Source: JBEIUO01 sp964549785 (GTDB taxonomy: Bacteria > Planctomycetota > Phycisphaerae > Phycisphaerales > UBA1924). From it: a DNA stretch of 46,438 bases. Location of the stretch: NCBI GenBank assembly GCA_964549785.1, contig CAZJXA010000003.1, forward strand, positions 1 to 46,438. Reading direction: 5' to 3'. The notes beneath the pieces are model-generated. The model made no database searches. It was not told the DNA's origin and worked only from the letters and a program-made list of their open reading frames with translations. Below are positions 34,139 through 43,202 of this stretch, piece after piece (the first letter of the stretch is position 1; the number at the start of each line of letters is the position of its first letter). Both the position numbers and the translations under genes were made by a program.

Positions 34139-35257
34139 TTACTTCTGAAAGATTGGCAGATACCGCTTCGGCATCTGCAGGATGATGAGGGCCATCGCCG
34201 TGCCGTACTCATCGCCGGCGTTGTCGTCATCCCAGAGGCCGTCGGCGCGTTGCCGTGAAATGATCTCCTCGCGGATGGCGGGCCACCACGCCTTCCAGTG
34301 TTCCCCTCCCGCCAGGAACATCGCCTGAACGGCGTAATAGTGCCCGTAAAAGTAATGAATCGGGAGCGTTTGGGCGTGCCCCGGGAACGCATGATCGGTG
34401 AGATACCGAAGCCCGGTGTCCAGCGCCCGGTCCTCGTAGATCCCCGCGTAATACAGGCTCGCCACCCCGGCGGCCGAGCGCGGCCACTGACTCGTCCCCA
34501 TGATCATCTGGTACCGAAACCCGCCGTCGGGGTTCTGGCACGCCCGGACATACTCGACCGCCTTGTCGATCACCGGTTTGCTGGTTTCAAGACCCGCGTT
34601 GCGAGCCGACCGTAACGCCATGATCTGGCAGATCGTCACGCTGACATCCGCATCGAACGGCACCGGGTTGTAGCGCCAGCCACCCTCCTCGTTCTGCGTC
34701 GATTCGATGAGCCGAACGGCCTTCTTGAGAACATCGTGAACCCGGGTGTCGATGACGGTGTCGGCCCCGCCCACCGTCATCCCATAGACCTCGCCCAGAA
34801 AGAGCGCTGCGAACCCGTGCCCGTACATCGGGCTGTTGGCGGTGTCCGTCGCGATCAGCCCGGATTCCGTGGAATTCGCGAGAACATACTCCAATCCCTT
34901 GGAGACCTGCTCGCCATAACTCCCTCTCCCGGGCGCGTTCCCGTCGGCCATGAAGGCCAGGCACGCGAGAGAGGTCACGGCGACGGTGCGCCCAAATTGC
35001 GGCTCTCCCACCCCGCCGTCGGCTCGCTGCGCACGCGCCAGAGCGGCCAACCCCTTCGTGATCGACTCCTCCAGTTCCTCCGTCATCTCGTCGGGGGCTG
35101 GCGCGGCCTCAGATTCTGCGGCGGTCGCGGGCGCGGCGTCCGACGCGGGGCCCGGACTTACCCCGTCCGGCTGCTCGAACCCTAACGCGGGTGCATTCGC
35201 GGCAACGGCGACCGTCAAACCGAGGGCACAAACAGCAAACCGTCGTCCGAACTTCAT
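34139..35257 (-). CDS. secreted squalene-cyclase/prenyltransferase-repeat (alpha-toroid) protein
   Basis: 372 residues with signal peptide at about 1-26 (MKFGRRFAVCALGL). At least four QW-like repeat turns occur: RAQRADGGVGEP, ESTQNEEGGWRYNP, ACQNPDGGFRYQ and SRQRADGLWDDD. Related secreted proteins are widespread in Planctomycetes and lack the DXDD catalytic motif of squalene-hopene cyclases; I do not see it here either. It is probably a non-catalytic toroid scaffold or a binding protein. The ATG at 35257 lies four bases after the preceding stop, so start and operon linkage are consistent. Confidence 0.8.
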   Translation of the reverse strand: MKFGRRFAVCALGLTVAVAANAPALGFEQPDGVSPGPASDAAPATAAESEAAPAPDEMTEELEESITKGLAALARAQRADGGVGEPQFGRTVAVTSLACLAFMADGNAPGRGSYGEQVSKGLEYVLANSTESGLIATDTANSPMYGHGFAALFLGEVYGMTVGGADTVIDTRVHDVLKKAVRLIESTQNEEGGWRYNPVPFDADVSVTICQIMALRSARNAGLETSKPVIDKAVEYVRACQNPDGGFRYQMIMGTSQWPRSAAGVASLYYAGIYEDRALDTGLRYLTDHAFPGHAQTLPIHYFYGHYYAVQAMFLAGGEHWKAWWPAIREEIISRQRADGLWDDDNAGDEYGTAMALIILQMPKRYLPIFQK

Positions 35258-35261
35258 GGCC

Positions 35262-36050
35262 TTACTCCGCGATTGGGCCGGGCGAACGGGGTTCTTCGGC
35301 AAGACGCTTGTAATACTGCTCGGTCAGCGTTCTGTATATCGCGCTGAAGCGGTCGGATGATCCCTGCCGGAGCGCATCCCGGAGATGCGGCGGGAGGTTT
35401 CCCCACGATGCCTCGCCCCCGGCCAAAGGCGGTTTCAGCGCACCATCCTTTCGGGCCGGGCCTCCGCCCGAGGACGCCTGCCCGGCCGACTGGGCCTCCC
35501 CTTGCGAAGCCTGCTGCTGTTGCTGCTGCTGCCGTTCCGAGGGCGACTGTTCCTGCTGGTCCTTCGGCTTTGATTTTTGTTTCTTTTTCTGCTGCTGCTT
35601 CTTCGCCTCCGCGATCAGCCGGTCCAACTTGCGAAGAGCGTCTTCCTGCGTGCGCTGCGTGTCCAATCCCGCATCCGCCCGCGCCGATAGGCGGGCGCCC
35701 GCAGCCGACATCAGTTCGACGATGTCGCCGAACCCGGACGGTTTGTCCGCGTCTTGGAGCGCTCGTTTGAGGTCGTCATCCGGATTCGAAACCCGGTCCG
35801 GCGTGCCCGCGTCCCTTTCCTCGACCGGTACGGGCGGCGGCACGGTTGTCGGAAGCCCCAACATCTCATCCAGCGTCGGTTCCGAACCCTCCTGCCCTTC
35901 GTCGGGAGGAGTCGCGGGCTTCGCAGGCGTGGTCTGGGATGGCCGCGGCACGACCGGCGACGTCGTTTGGGCCGCCGCGCCGCACGCGGCGGTGGCGATC
36001 AACAACGCGGCACTTGCGCGGCAAACGGTCTTGACCAACGTCCGGTGCAT
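35262..36050 (-). CDS. secreted Q/K-rich protein of the envelope operon
   Basis: 262 residues from the ATG at 36050, which gives a signal peptide (MHRTLVKTVCRASAALLIAT...AQ) and an AAGGGA ten bases upstream. An alternative start at 36104 (18 residues longer) forms TGATG with the preceding stop. A proline/threonine-rich segment follows, then a helical part (LKRALQDADKP, LMSAAGARLSARA, LRKLDRLIAEAKK), a K/Q tract with seven consecutive Gln (CAG/CAA, 35511-35531), and a conserved-looking end GNLPPHLRDALRQGSSDRFSAIYRTLTEQYYKRLAEE. No catalytic motif. It could be the periplasmic partner of the DUF4175-like protein. Confidence 0.65.
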   Translation of the reverse strand: MHRTLVKTVCRASAALLIATAACGAAAQTTSPVVPRPSQTTPAKPATPPDEGQEGSEPTLDEMLGLPTTVPPPVPVEERDAGTPDRVSNPDDDLKRALQDADKPSGFGDIVELMSAAGARLSARADAGLDTQRTQEDALRKLDRLIAEAKKQQQKKKQKSKPKDQQEQSPSERQQQQQQQASQGEAQSAGQASSGGGPARKDGALKPPLAGGEASWGNLPPHLRDALRQGSSDRFSAIYRTLTEQYYKRLAEEPRSPGPIAE

Positions 36051-36103
36051 CCCGAGCGTTCCCTTCTCGCACAGCCGCAACACACAATTCGAGATTCGCG
36101 GCA

Positions 36104-39100
36104 TCAGGTACTCTCCGCAGCGGCGCAGCCCCGCACAGCCAATCGGGCCGGCGCCGGTGCGGACCACCGACCCGCCCCGGAGTGCCGTTGAAACGCCGGC
36201 CCCGGGGGGATCGGTCCGTCGACCGGCGCCGGTGGGAGCGGATCGTTCTTGGGCTCGGCTTCCTTGAGTTCAAGAGGTGGCGCCGAATCTTCTTTCTCGA
36301 GAGCCTCTTGAATTTCGGCCGCCCGCGCCGCCAGAGCCGACTGAAGTTCCGCGGCAACGGACACGGCGACGGAGTCACCCGCTTCGCCCGCTTCGCCGGC
36401 GAGCCGGGTAAGCTCAAACGCCTCCAATTGCATTGCCCGCAGCAGTTTCAGTTCGGCAATCGGCGGTATCAACGGAGGCTCCTGCCCGGCCCCGCCGCCC
36501 CCGCCCGCATCGGCCGCCTGCTCGTCTTCCCGCAAACCGTCGTCCTCATCGTTCGCCGGGCGTAGGGCCTCGACCAGCGATGCCAAAATCCGCAGGCTCG
36601 AAGTCTGGGCCGCGTTTACAGGCGGCTCCGCCGTGCCCGCCTTTAACCCCGTCGCCGCGATCGTCATAGACGCGTCGAGGCGGTCGTGCGCAAAGGCGAA
36701 CATTCGGGCGGAATCCATCTCGCTCGTCTCCTCGCGGAGTTGGAGCAGGGCGAGCCGCAGTTCATTCTGGGTTTCAGCCGAGAACCGCAGCGCCGCCCGA
36801 TCCTTGCGGGCCAGCGCCCGACCGACGAACGGCGCGACCTCGGCATTGATGGCCGCCTGCGTTTCCAAGGACTCCTGATACTCCTTCAAAAGTTCTCGAC
36901 GCTTGCGGTCCTGTTCCTTCTCGTCTGCCTCGGCTTCCAGTCGCGCCAACTCCTCCACTGCGGCCCGGAGCCGGCTGAGCGACCGCTGCTCGTTCTGAAC
37001 CGCGTCCACATAATCCGCTGGCTCCGTTCGGAGCGATGCCACCGCCGCCGACTGAGCGTTCACAGCCGAATCCAATAACGCCGGCAGGTCGCCAGCAGCG
37101 CGGACCTCTTTCCGGATGCGGGCGTTCACCGCGATCGTGGAGCGGCTCAGCGTGATCATCCCCGAGTCGATCGGGGCGGCCGGGGCCGAACTGAGGGCCG
37201 CCGAGGCGAGCGCCAGTTGCGCCGTCTGCACAACCACCAGTCGGTCCAACTCTTCCGAAATCTCCGCCAGCACCCGCCGCAACGCCTCATCGCGCCGCTC
37301 CTGCGTGCGGTTGAGTTCCTCCAGCATCTCTTCGAGGGCGGCCTCGGCCTGTTTCTGATTCTGCTGGGCCTGCCCGGTCTGATTCTGCTGAATCTGCTCC
37401 GAGGCTTTCTGTTGCTGGGCAGCGGCCCGCGACTCCCGACCCTTGCGGGCCGCCGACTCCATCGCCTTGGCCTGCCCGGGATCGGCGGCCTTCAGTTCCT
37501 CGGACTGTTGCTCGAGCGAATCCAGAGCCGTCCGCGTGCGCTGCGAAAGGCTTTCCTGCCGGGCGCTCAAACGCTCCAGTTCCTGCCTCTCCGCGGACGA
37601 CAGCGACTCGACCGCTTCCCCCTGCGACTGCGAAGCCGCGTTCGCCGTTTGCGCGGTCGTCTGGCGTTGCTCCGTGAGCAGCCGCTCGATGGCACGGCGC
37701 GCGGCGTGGCCTTCCCGCCCTTGGTCGAGCATCGAAACCAACTCATCCAGCGCGGTTTCCACCGCTGCTTGCTGATCGGCGGTCTCCCGCGCCAGCGCCT
37801 CCCGCGAGGGCTGCGTGTCCGATCGCCCGCCCGCTTTCATCGAAAGTTCTTGGAGTGATTCCGCCGCCGCCTCCGCCGCGACCGCCGCTTGATCAGCGAG
37901 TTCGTCCGCGTCCTCCACCGTTTCGCCCAGGGCGCTGTCGCCCGGCCGGTTGCGTTCGATCCTCGCCTTCAGCCGGTCGCTCAGTCGCCTCAGCGGCTCG
38001 ATGCGCTCGGCCACCGCCGCCTGACGCGAGGCCGTATCCGCGGCCGATTCCGGCGACGCGGCCGCCCGAGCGCTCTGCGCGGAAACCTCACCCTGTTCCT
38101 TCCTCAGCCGGGCCGCGGCGTCGCGCATCGACGCCAGTTCGTTCTGAAGTTCCTCGGCGAACGAGGATTCCGAGATGATCCGAAGACGCCGCGGGGCCGA
38201 AACCACCGGCAGTTGACTAAGCGAAGCCAACCGCAGGTCAGTCGAGTGGGCCGTCAGCACCAGTGCATCACCGGCCACCAGTCCCATCTGCGCGATGTCA
38301 AGAATTCCGCCACACTCGGCCCGGGGAGCACACTCGCCCGGCACGTTGGCGGCGACTTCAACCGGCTCCCCGACCGCTTCCGCGGGTGCCCCGGGCGAGC
38401 CTTCGGGCTGCTTTTCCGGCTGAAAACGAAGGCTCAACGTCGCGACACCCACATCGTCCCTGCTCTCGGCCGTCACCGGAACAACCGCCGTCGCCAGTAT
38501 CGACTCATCCTGCGCAGGCTCAATAACCGCGGGCCGCGGCGGGCCGTCGTCGATGACTTCCAAGTCAAAGAGGGGGTCTGTTGTGGCGTGAATACCAAAT
38601 GAGTCGCGCAGAGAAATCGGCGTCGAGATCGACGACCACGCGATCCACCGCAGCGTCCAGTGCGACGAGCCTTTCCCTTCGACCTCGGCCGTGGTGCTGT
38701 CATCCGCAATCCACCGCAGCCCCGGAACATCGCCCAGCGCCGGGAACGTCACCGCCAAAGCCTCGGCGAGGTCGCCCTCCGAAGCCGGAACGGCCAGCGG
38801 TCGGGAGAGATGGAGACGCAGTTCAACCGCCGAGCCCGCGAGCGCGATTCCCGCGCGTACCCGCGGGTTCGAAGAAACGGAAGACCCCACCGGAGTGGTG
38901 AACTGAATCAGCCGGGCAGCGCTACCGACGCCCGAGGAACACGCCGAGGCGTACTCGGGCGGGGTGACGGTGACGTCCGCCCGAGTGACCGAAGGCGGCG
39001 GAACCAGCAGCGTCGTCCACACCGGCGTTTCGTCATCCGCGGAAAGAAAGCGGTACTCCAGCACAACGCGTGACGCAGAACCGGGAGGGCCGGGCGTCAC

Positions 39101-40015
39101 CAACGGCGCGGTCTCGAGCAGAAGTTCGTGCAAGGGCCCCTCGACCGGATCGCCCCCCCCAGGACGCTCGACGCTGATTCGCTTGTTCTGACGAGAAAGC
39201 ATGGCACGCCGCCACGGTGTGGGCTCTGACCCATTCACAACGCGATACTCGATCCGCAAAGCGGAGCCGTCTTCCCCACCCCGGAAACTCACGGCCCGCA
39301 GCGCAATCGGCGCACCCAGAGCATGCGCAATAAGCGGATTGGCATCCACCACGCCCGTGCGCTTCGGCCATCGAGCCTCGACCCACGGCGCGAGCACCCG
39401 CAACGTCCCGATGCGGGTCAACGTCGGTTGGCCGACACGGAGCCCGACGAGGGGCACCAGAATCGCGAGGAGGGCCACCAACGCCCGAACCAAACCGGCG
39501 GGGTTGAGCAGCCGGGTGCGGGCTCGGGCCGAGGGAAATCTCGCCTTCGCTGCCCGAGAGACCGATCTCCGGAGCGATTCTTCTACCGCCCCCAAGGCCT
39601 CTTTACCCTCAGCCCTGCCGTCCAACTCAAGACCGGATGCCAGCACCCTCTTCAGGCCTGCATCCGCCGGCAATGCCGACTCGATCCGCAACGCCATCTG
39701 CGTAGCCGAAGGTTTGAACATCCACACCGGTGCCAGCCGCCGCCAAGCGTGAACCCCGGCGACCGCCAAGCCGATTCCAAATGCCACCCAGCGGACCGCT
39801 GACGGAAACCGGAGCCAGTAATCCAGAATTCCCCACCCGAAAGCGACCGCTAGCAGGCTTGCCAAAATCATCCCGGCCCGCTGAATCAGCAGTTGTGCGC
39901 GGGCCTGAGCGGCCAGAACCCTGAGTTGCCCGTCAATGCCTCCGCCCTGCACCCCGCCGGGGGGGGTTCCTCCACCGGGGCCATCAACTGAGTTGTCGAG
40001 TGTCGCTTCAGCCAT
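36104..40015 (-). CDS. giant DUF4175-like coiled-coil membrane protein
   Basis: 1303 residues from the ATG at 40015. Two helices at about 48-66 and 74-90, a cytoplasmic segment, and a third helix at 175-194 (ALVALLAILVPLVGL) leave the remaining 1100 residues outside. The next 350 residues are beta-rich, and then come long coiled coils full of E, Q and A (about 600-1050). The three-helix, large periplasmic coiled-coil layout is that of DUF4175-type proteins of alphaproteobacteria and planctomycetes. First gene of the operon 40015-32406. Role unknown; by size and topology a cell-envelope scaffold. Confidence 0.75.
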   Translation of the reverse strand: MAEATLDNSVDGPGGGTPPGGVQGGGIDGQLRVLAAQARAQLLIQRAGMILASLLAVAFGWGILDYWLRFPSAVRWVAFGIGLAVAGVHAWRRLAPVWMFKPSATQMALRIESALPADAGLKRVLASGLELDGRAEGKEALGAVEESLRRSVSRAAKARFPSARARTRLLNPAGLVRALVALLAILVPLVGLRVGQPTLTRIGTLRVLAPWVEARWPKRTGVVDANPLIAHALGAPIALRAVSFRGGEDGSALRIEYRVVNGSEPTPWRRAMLSRQNKRISVERPGGGDPVEGPLHELLLETAPLVTPGPPGSASRVVLEYRFLSADDETPVWTTLLVPPPSVTRADVTVTPPEYASACSSGVGSAARLIQFTTPVGSSVSSNPRVRAGIALAGSAVELRLHLSRPLAVPASEGDLAEALAVTFPALGDVPGLRWIADDSTTAEVEGKGSSHWTLRWIAWSSISTPISLRDSFGIHATTDPLFDLEVIDDGPPRPAVIEPAQDESILATAVVPVTAESRDDVGVATLSLRFQPEKQPEGSPGAPAEAVGEPVEVAANVPGECAPRAECGGILDIAQMGLVAGDALVLTAHSTDLRLASLSQLPVVSAPRRLRIISESSFAEELQNELASMRDAAARLRKEQGEVSAQSARAAASPESAADTASRQAAVAERIEPLRRLSDRLKARIERNRPGDSALGETVEDADELADQAAVAAEAAAESLQELSMKAGGRSDTQPSREALARETADQQAAVETALDELVSMLDQGREGHAARRAIERLLTEQRQTTAQTANAASQSQGEAVESLSSAERQELERLSARQESLSQRTRTALDSLEQQSEELKAADPGQAKAMESAARKGRESRAAAQQQKASEQIQQNQTGQAQQNQKQAEAALEEMLEELNRTQERRDEALRRVLAEISEELDRLVVVQTAQLALASAALSSAPAAPIDSGMITLSRSTIAVNARIRKEVRAAGDLPALLDSAVNAQSAAVASLRTEPADYVDAVQNEQRSLSRLRAAVEELARLEAEADEKEQDRKRRELLKEYQESLETQAAINAEVAPFVGRALARKDRAALRFSAETQNELRLALLQLREETSEMDSARMFAFAHDRLDASMTIAATGLKAGTAEPPVNAAQTSSLRILASLVEALRPANDEDDGLREDEQAADAGGGGGAGQEPPLIPPIAELKLLRAMQLEAFELTRLAGEAGEAGDSVAVSVAAELQSALAARAAEIQEALEKEDSAPPLELKEAEPKNDPLPPAPVDGPIPPGPAFQRHSGAGRWSAPAPARLAVRGCAAAEST

Positions 40016-40157
40016 TGGCACGCCTGCTGCAAGTGGTCCCGCCCCACAGAAAGGGGGGTTCAAGACTTATCGGCTTATCTCTGAACCATCCGGACTCTGA
40101 TTTGGCACGGGCGAACGCGGGCTCCGGCCAACAAAAGGGGGCGTCATCGAAGGATGC
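40016..40157. promoter_or_regulatory. leader/promoter region of the envelope operon
   Basis: 142 bases between the SprT-like gene and the giant protein. They hold GATAAG and GATAAGCC tracts on the minus strand around 40070-40085 and a C-rich run followed by TTTTG near 40130. No definite promoter or terminator could be assigned. Confidence 0.3.
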
Positions 40158-40778
40158 TTACGTCTGCCGCGGTCGATGGGTGCGTCCGCCCGCGTGCGGA
40201 CGCGCCGGTTTGGGGGTCGAAAGCGGTTTGGCACGGGTAACGCTGCCGATGCGGACTCGCACAGGGTTCGGAGTCGGCCCTTGGTTCACACCCGACGCTG
40301 AGGCGGGTACCGAAGCGTCATAGGTGACGGTCGGCGGCAGCCCGAGGACTTTCATGGTTTTCTTCCACTTGGGGCCGTGCGGTCGCCCCTCGGGCGTCGT
40401 CGAGTCCGTAATCAGATGGGCAACCTCGTGCCCCATGGTTTCATGGACATCGGCCCAGCCCAAGCGGCGCAACCACGGCTCCGACACCCGGATGCGCATC
40501 GCCTTCGAATCCGCCCACGCCAAGGCGTGGTTCAGTCCGCTCCCGAACTCCACTGCGGGCGGTCGAACCTCCTCCGACAGAGCGGCAACCCCGTGCGCTG
40601 CGGTCCACCACTTGGAGACACTCTCGGTTGCCATCAGCCGCCGGCGGTCCAAGGGCGAAAGTCGCCACCGCCAGATATCCCGCAACCGTTCGGGGGAGGC
40701 GTATGCGCGGGTGCGGTGCCGGCGCGCCAATTCGTGCGTCGTCCAGAAAAACACAAGGATCAAAAGAACGTAGATCAT
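40158..40778 (-). CDS. membrane-anchored SprT-like zinc metalloprotease
   Basis: 206 residues with an N-terminal hydrophobic segment (MIYVLLILVFFWTTH) and a SprT-like core at about 110-150: VHETMGHEVAHLI, then EGRPHGPKWKKTMKVLGL. HEVAH plus the downstream HGxxWKxxMxxLG pattern forms the zinc site of this fold. A Pro/Arg/Lys-rich tail of 50 residues follows. Known SprT-like enzymes cleave DNA-crosslinked proteins in eukaryotes (SPRTN); a membrane-anchored bacterial form would act elsewhere. Located between the aminotransferase and the envelope operon on the same strand. Confidence 0.75.
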   Translation of the reverse strand: MIYVLLILVFFWTTHELARRHRTRAYASPERLRDIWRWRLSPLDRRRLMATESVSKWWTAAHGVAALSEEVRPPAVEFGSGLNHALAWADSKAMRIRVSEPWLRRLGWADVHETMGHEVAHLITDSTTPEGRPHGPKWKKTMKVLGLPPTVTYDASVPASASGVNQGPTPNPVRVRIGSVTRAKPLSTPKPARPHAGGRTHRPRQT

Positions 40779-40885
40779 GACGGCGTCGTGGAACTCCCCG
40801 GAGTATCAGTCGAGAGGGTAAGCGCTGCGAAGTCCGACGTGATGCGAGGTGCCGCCGCTGCACACCGCCCCGCGTTTCGCCGCCA

Positions 40886-42190
40886 TCAGCCCCGCTCGGA
40901 TACCCCGCGTAGGTGTCTTCGGAGCGCGTTGAGCACGGTTTCGACTTCCTGAATGGTGTTGTAATGGGCAAGGCTGATGCGAACAACCCCGTCCGCCGGG
41001 TCCAGACCCATCCGCTGAATCAGCCGGCGCGAATAGAAATTGCCCGCCTTTACCCCGATCTCCGCGGCGTTCAGCGCGGCCGCGACGCCCGCCGAGGATG
41101 TCCCCGGAACGTAGAAGGAAACCGTGCAAACTCGGTCGCGGCCGCCCTCTGCCGAACCGGCGATCACCACGCCGGCCGTTTGCTTCAGCCCGTCCAGAAG
41201 CCGTGTCTGGAGCCCCTCTTCGATCAACTCGAACGCCTTGAACGCGCGTACGTACGTGGCCCGGCTCGTCGGCAACGTCGTTTCCCCGTCTGGGTCTTCG
41301 CCCGTCACCGCGTGCAGATATCTGTCGAAGGCCCGGATGGCCGCGGCCGATTCATGCGGCACGCCGCCCAACTCGTACACATACGGAACGCTGGTCCGCG
41401 GCAAAAAATAGTGGTTCGGACCGTCCAGTTCGGCAAACGCGGCATGGCCGCCGAACGCTGCCGCGGCATGAGGGCCGAACACCTTGTACGTCGAATACAG
41501 GTACCAGTCACACCCCAGTGCTGCCACGTCCGGGGCCCGATGTGGAGCAAACGCGACACCGTCAACCACTGACCGGGCCCCCACGGAGCCCGCCCGCCGG
41601 CACACCGCGCCGGCGTCCTCGATCTGCCCCATGATGTTGGAGACGTGTGGAAACGCAACCAGAAGCGTTCGCTCATCGAGCAGTCCGTCCAACGCGTCGT
41701 GGTCCAGCGTCCACAGATTGCCCGATCGCATCGGCTGCCACGGAACAACCTCAAAGCCCCGAGCCGCAAGACGAACCCACGGCCAGATGTTCGCCTCGTG
41801 CCCCAGCGTCGAAACAATCACGCGTCGGCGGCGAACACCGCCGTTGTGCAGGGCGTCGGCGTACGCATTGGCCAAAATGTGAACCAGGCTCGAGGTAGAC
41901 TGGGCCAACGCCACCTCGCCCGATCCGTGCCCGTTCAGGAAGGTCTTGACCACGGTGTGCGCCGCCGCGACTGTGGCCGCGGCCGCCCGCGACGCCTCGT
42001 ATGCTGCGCCGGTCTGCGCGCAACGATGCACGAAATAATCGCGGGCCGCGTCGATCACGTGGATCGGAACCTGCGACCCGCCCGCGTTGTCCAAGAAAAC
42101 TGTTTGAGAGGCCAGCCCAGGGAAATGGACGCGGAGCGACTCAGAAGTCGGTGTGGTCGGGGATATCAACGCGGCGGTGGCGAGCGGCAT
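40886..42190 (-). CDS. class V aminotransferase, cysteine-desulfurase-like (VC1184 type)
   Basis: 434 residues, PLP fold type I. The N-terminus FLDNAGGSQVP is characteristic of the VC1184-like subfamily. GHEAN precedes the cofactor region, VVDGVAFAPHRAPDV contains the PLP-contacting Asp, and the Schiff-base Lys is in YLYSTYKVFGPH near 235. The usual desulfurase Cys loop is not visible; the corresponding region is KAGNFYSRRLIQRMGL. It may therefore be a lyase or desulfurase of different mechanism. It diverges from the lipoprotein hydrolase with only 23 bases between the start codons. Confidence 0.85.
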   Translation of the reverse strand: MPLATAALISPTTPTSESLRVHFPGLASQTVFLDNAGGSQVPIHVIDAARDYFVHRCAQTGAAYEASRAAAATVAAAHTVVKTFLNGHGSGEVALAQSTSSLVHILANAYADALHNGGVRRRRVIVSTLGHEANIWPWVRLAARGFEVVPWQPMRSGNLWTLDHDALDGLLDERTLLVAFPHVSNIMGQIEDAGAVCRRAGSVGARSVVDGVAFAPHRAPDVAALGCDWYLYSTYKVFGPHAAAAFGGHAAFAELDGPNHYFLPRTSVPYVYELGGVPHESAAAIRAFDRYLHAVTGEDPDGETTLPTSRATYVRAFKAFELIEEGLQTRLLDGLKQTAGVVIAGSAEGGRDRVCTVSFYVPGTSSAGVAAALNAAEIGVKAGNFYSRRLIQRMGLDPADGVVRISLAHYNTIQEVETVLNALRRHLRGVSERG

Positions 42191-42197
42191 ATGGCCA

Positions 42198-42203
42198 AGT
42201 ATT
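42198..42203 (-). promoter_or_regulatory. putative -10 box of class V aminotransferase
   Basis: AATACT on the minus strand, seven bases before the ATG at 42190, within the 23-base divergent spacer. It overlaps the start of the GGAGGA of the opposite gene's ribosome site. Confidence 0.35.
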
Positions 42204-42213
42204 GGAGGACAAG

Positions 42214-43107
42214 ATGATCACGATCCGAGCAATCACCCCGCTCACCCTTCCAAAGCACTCCGCCCGATCCGCCGCATTGGCACGCCGCCTGTGGCGAGTG
42301 CTGGCGCTTCTGCCCGCGTTGGTCTTTGTCGGCTGTTCGGGCCTGCGAGAGGAAACCATGTCCGAACCCTCATCACACCCCGCCGCGGGCCTTTACTTCC
42401 GTACTACGTCGCTGCGCGGCGTGGAATATCCGTTCGCGGTCTATGTTCCGCCGAACTTGGAAAGCGCTCCCGGCCATGGTGCGGCGAGACTGCCCGCGGC
42501 GGTCTTCCTGAACGGCAGCGGTGAGTGCGGCACCGACGGCACGAGACAACTTACACAAGGCATGTTTCCCGCCATGCTTTCCGACCCCGAAGCATGGCCT
42601 CTGATCGGCATTTTCCCTCAAAAGCCGACCCGCGAGAGCGTCTGGGACGACCACACCGAAGTCGTTCTGGCCTGCGTGCGGTGCGCCGTCGATGAGTTCA
42701 AGGCCGACCCCGACCGAATGGCGCTGACGGGGCTCTCCCAAGGCGGTCGCGGCACCTGGATGATCGCCGCCGCGACGCCCGGAACGTGGTCGTGCCTCGC
42801 CCCGATTTGTGGCCCCATGAAGGGCGTTGACATCGACGCGGTCGCCGGCGCGATCGACCCGGCTATCGCGGTGCGCGCCTTCCACGGCACGGCCGATAGC
42901 GTCGTGCCCGCATCCGATACTCTTCGCACGGCCGAGGCGCTCCGTACGCGCCGAAGCGTTCTCAGTGCCCCAGCCTCCAGTCCATCCGTCCCCGATAACG
43001 TTTCTATCACCCTATACGAAGGCATCGATCACAACTCGTGGGACCGGGCCTACCGATCAGAAGGCTTGGGGATCTGGATGGCCGCGCAGAAACGGCCCGC
43101 GCGATAG
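42214..43107 (+). CDS. lipoprotein alpha/beta-hydrolase (esterase/depolymerase-like)
   Basis: 297 residues. Lipoprotein signal with a Arg-rich n-region, hydrophobic ALLPALVFVG and Cys41 followed by Ser. The catalytic nucleophile is Ser in LTGLSQGGRG at about residue 172, Asp in FHGTADSVVP and His in GIDHNSWDRAY; FLNGSGECGTDG gives the oxyanion region. Overall order fits the PHB-depolymerase/phospholipase esterase group. Substrate unknown; location outer face of a membrane. GGAGG lies five bases before the ATG. Confidence 0.82.
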   Translation: MITIRAITPLTLPKHSARSAALARRLWRVLALLPALVFVGCSGLREETMSEPSSHPAAGLYFRTTSLRGVEYPFAVYVPPNLESAPGHGAARLPAAVFLNGSGECGTDGTRQLTQGMFPAMLSDPEAWPLIGIFPQKPTRESVWDDHTEVVLACVRCAVDEFKADPDRMALTGLSQGGRGTWMIAAATPGTWSCLAPICGPMKGVDIDAVAGAIDPAIAVRAFHGTADSVVPASDTLRTAEALRTRRSVLSAPASSPSVPDNVSITLYEGIDHNSWDRAYRSEGLGIWMAAQKRPAR

Positions 43108-43190
43108 CAACTTGGCCGGGTTCGACCGGAAAATTCCGCGGCCCGCGCCCGTCGCCCAACCCGACTCGCGCCGGGAACCCAACCGCGGGG

Positions 43191-43196
43191 TATGCT
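43191..43196 (+). promoter_or_regulatory. putative -10 box of PAS-LuxR gene
   Basis: TATGCT six bases before the GTG at 43203, without Shine-Dalgarno in between. It fixes the start against a longer in-frame reading from 43038. Confidence 0.5.
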
Positions 43197-43202
43197 TTTG
43201 AC

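Noticed and set aside
35511..35531. CTG/CAG triplet run
   Set aside because: Encodes a seven-Gln tract in the secreted Q-rich protein; too short and coding to be a special repeat element.
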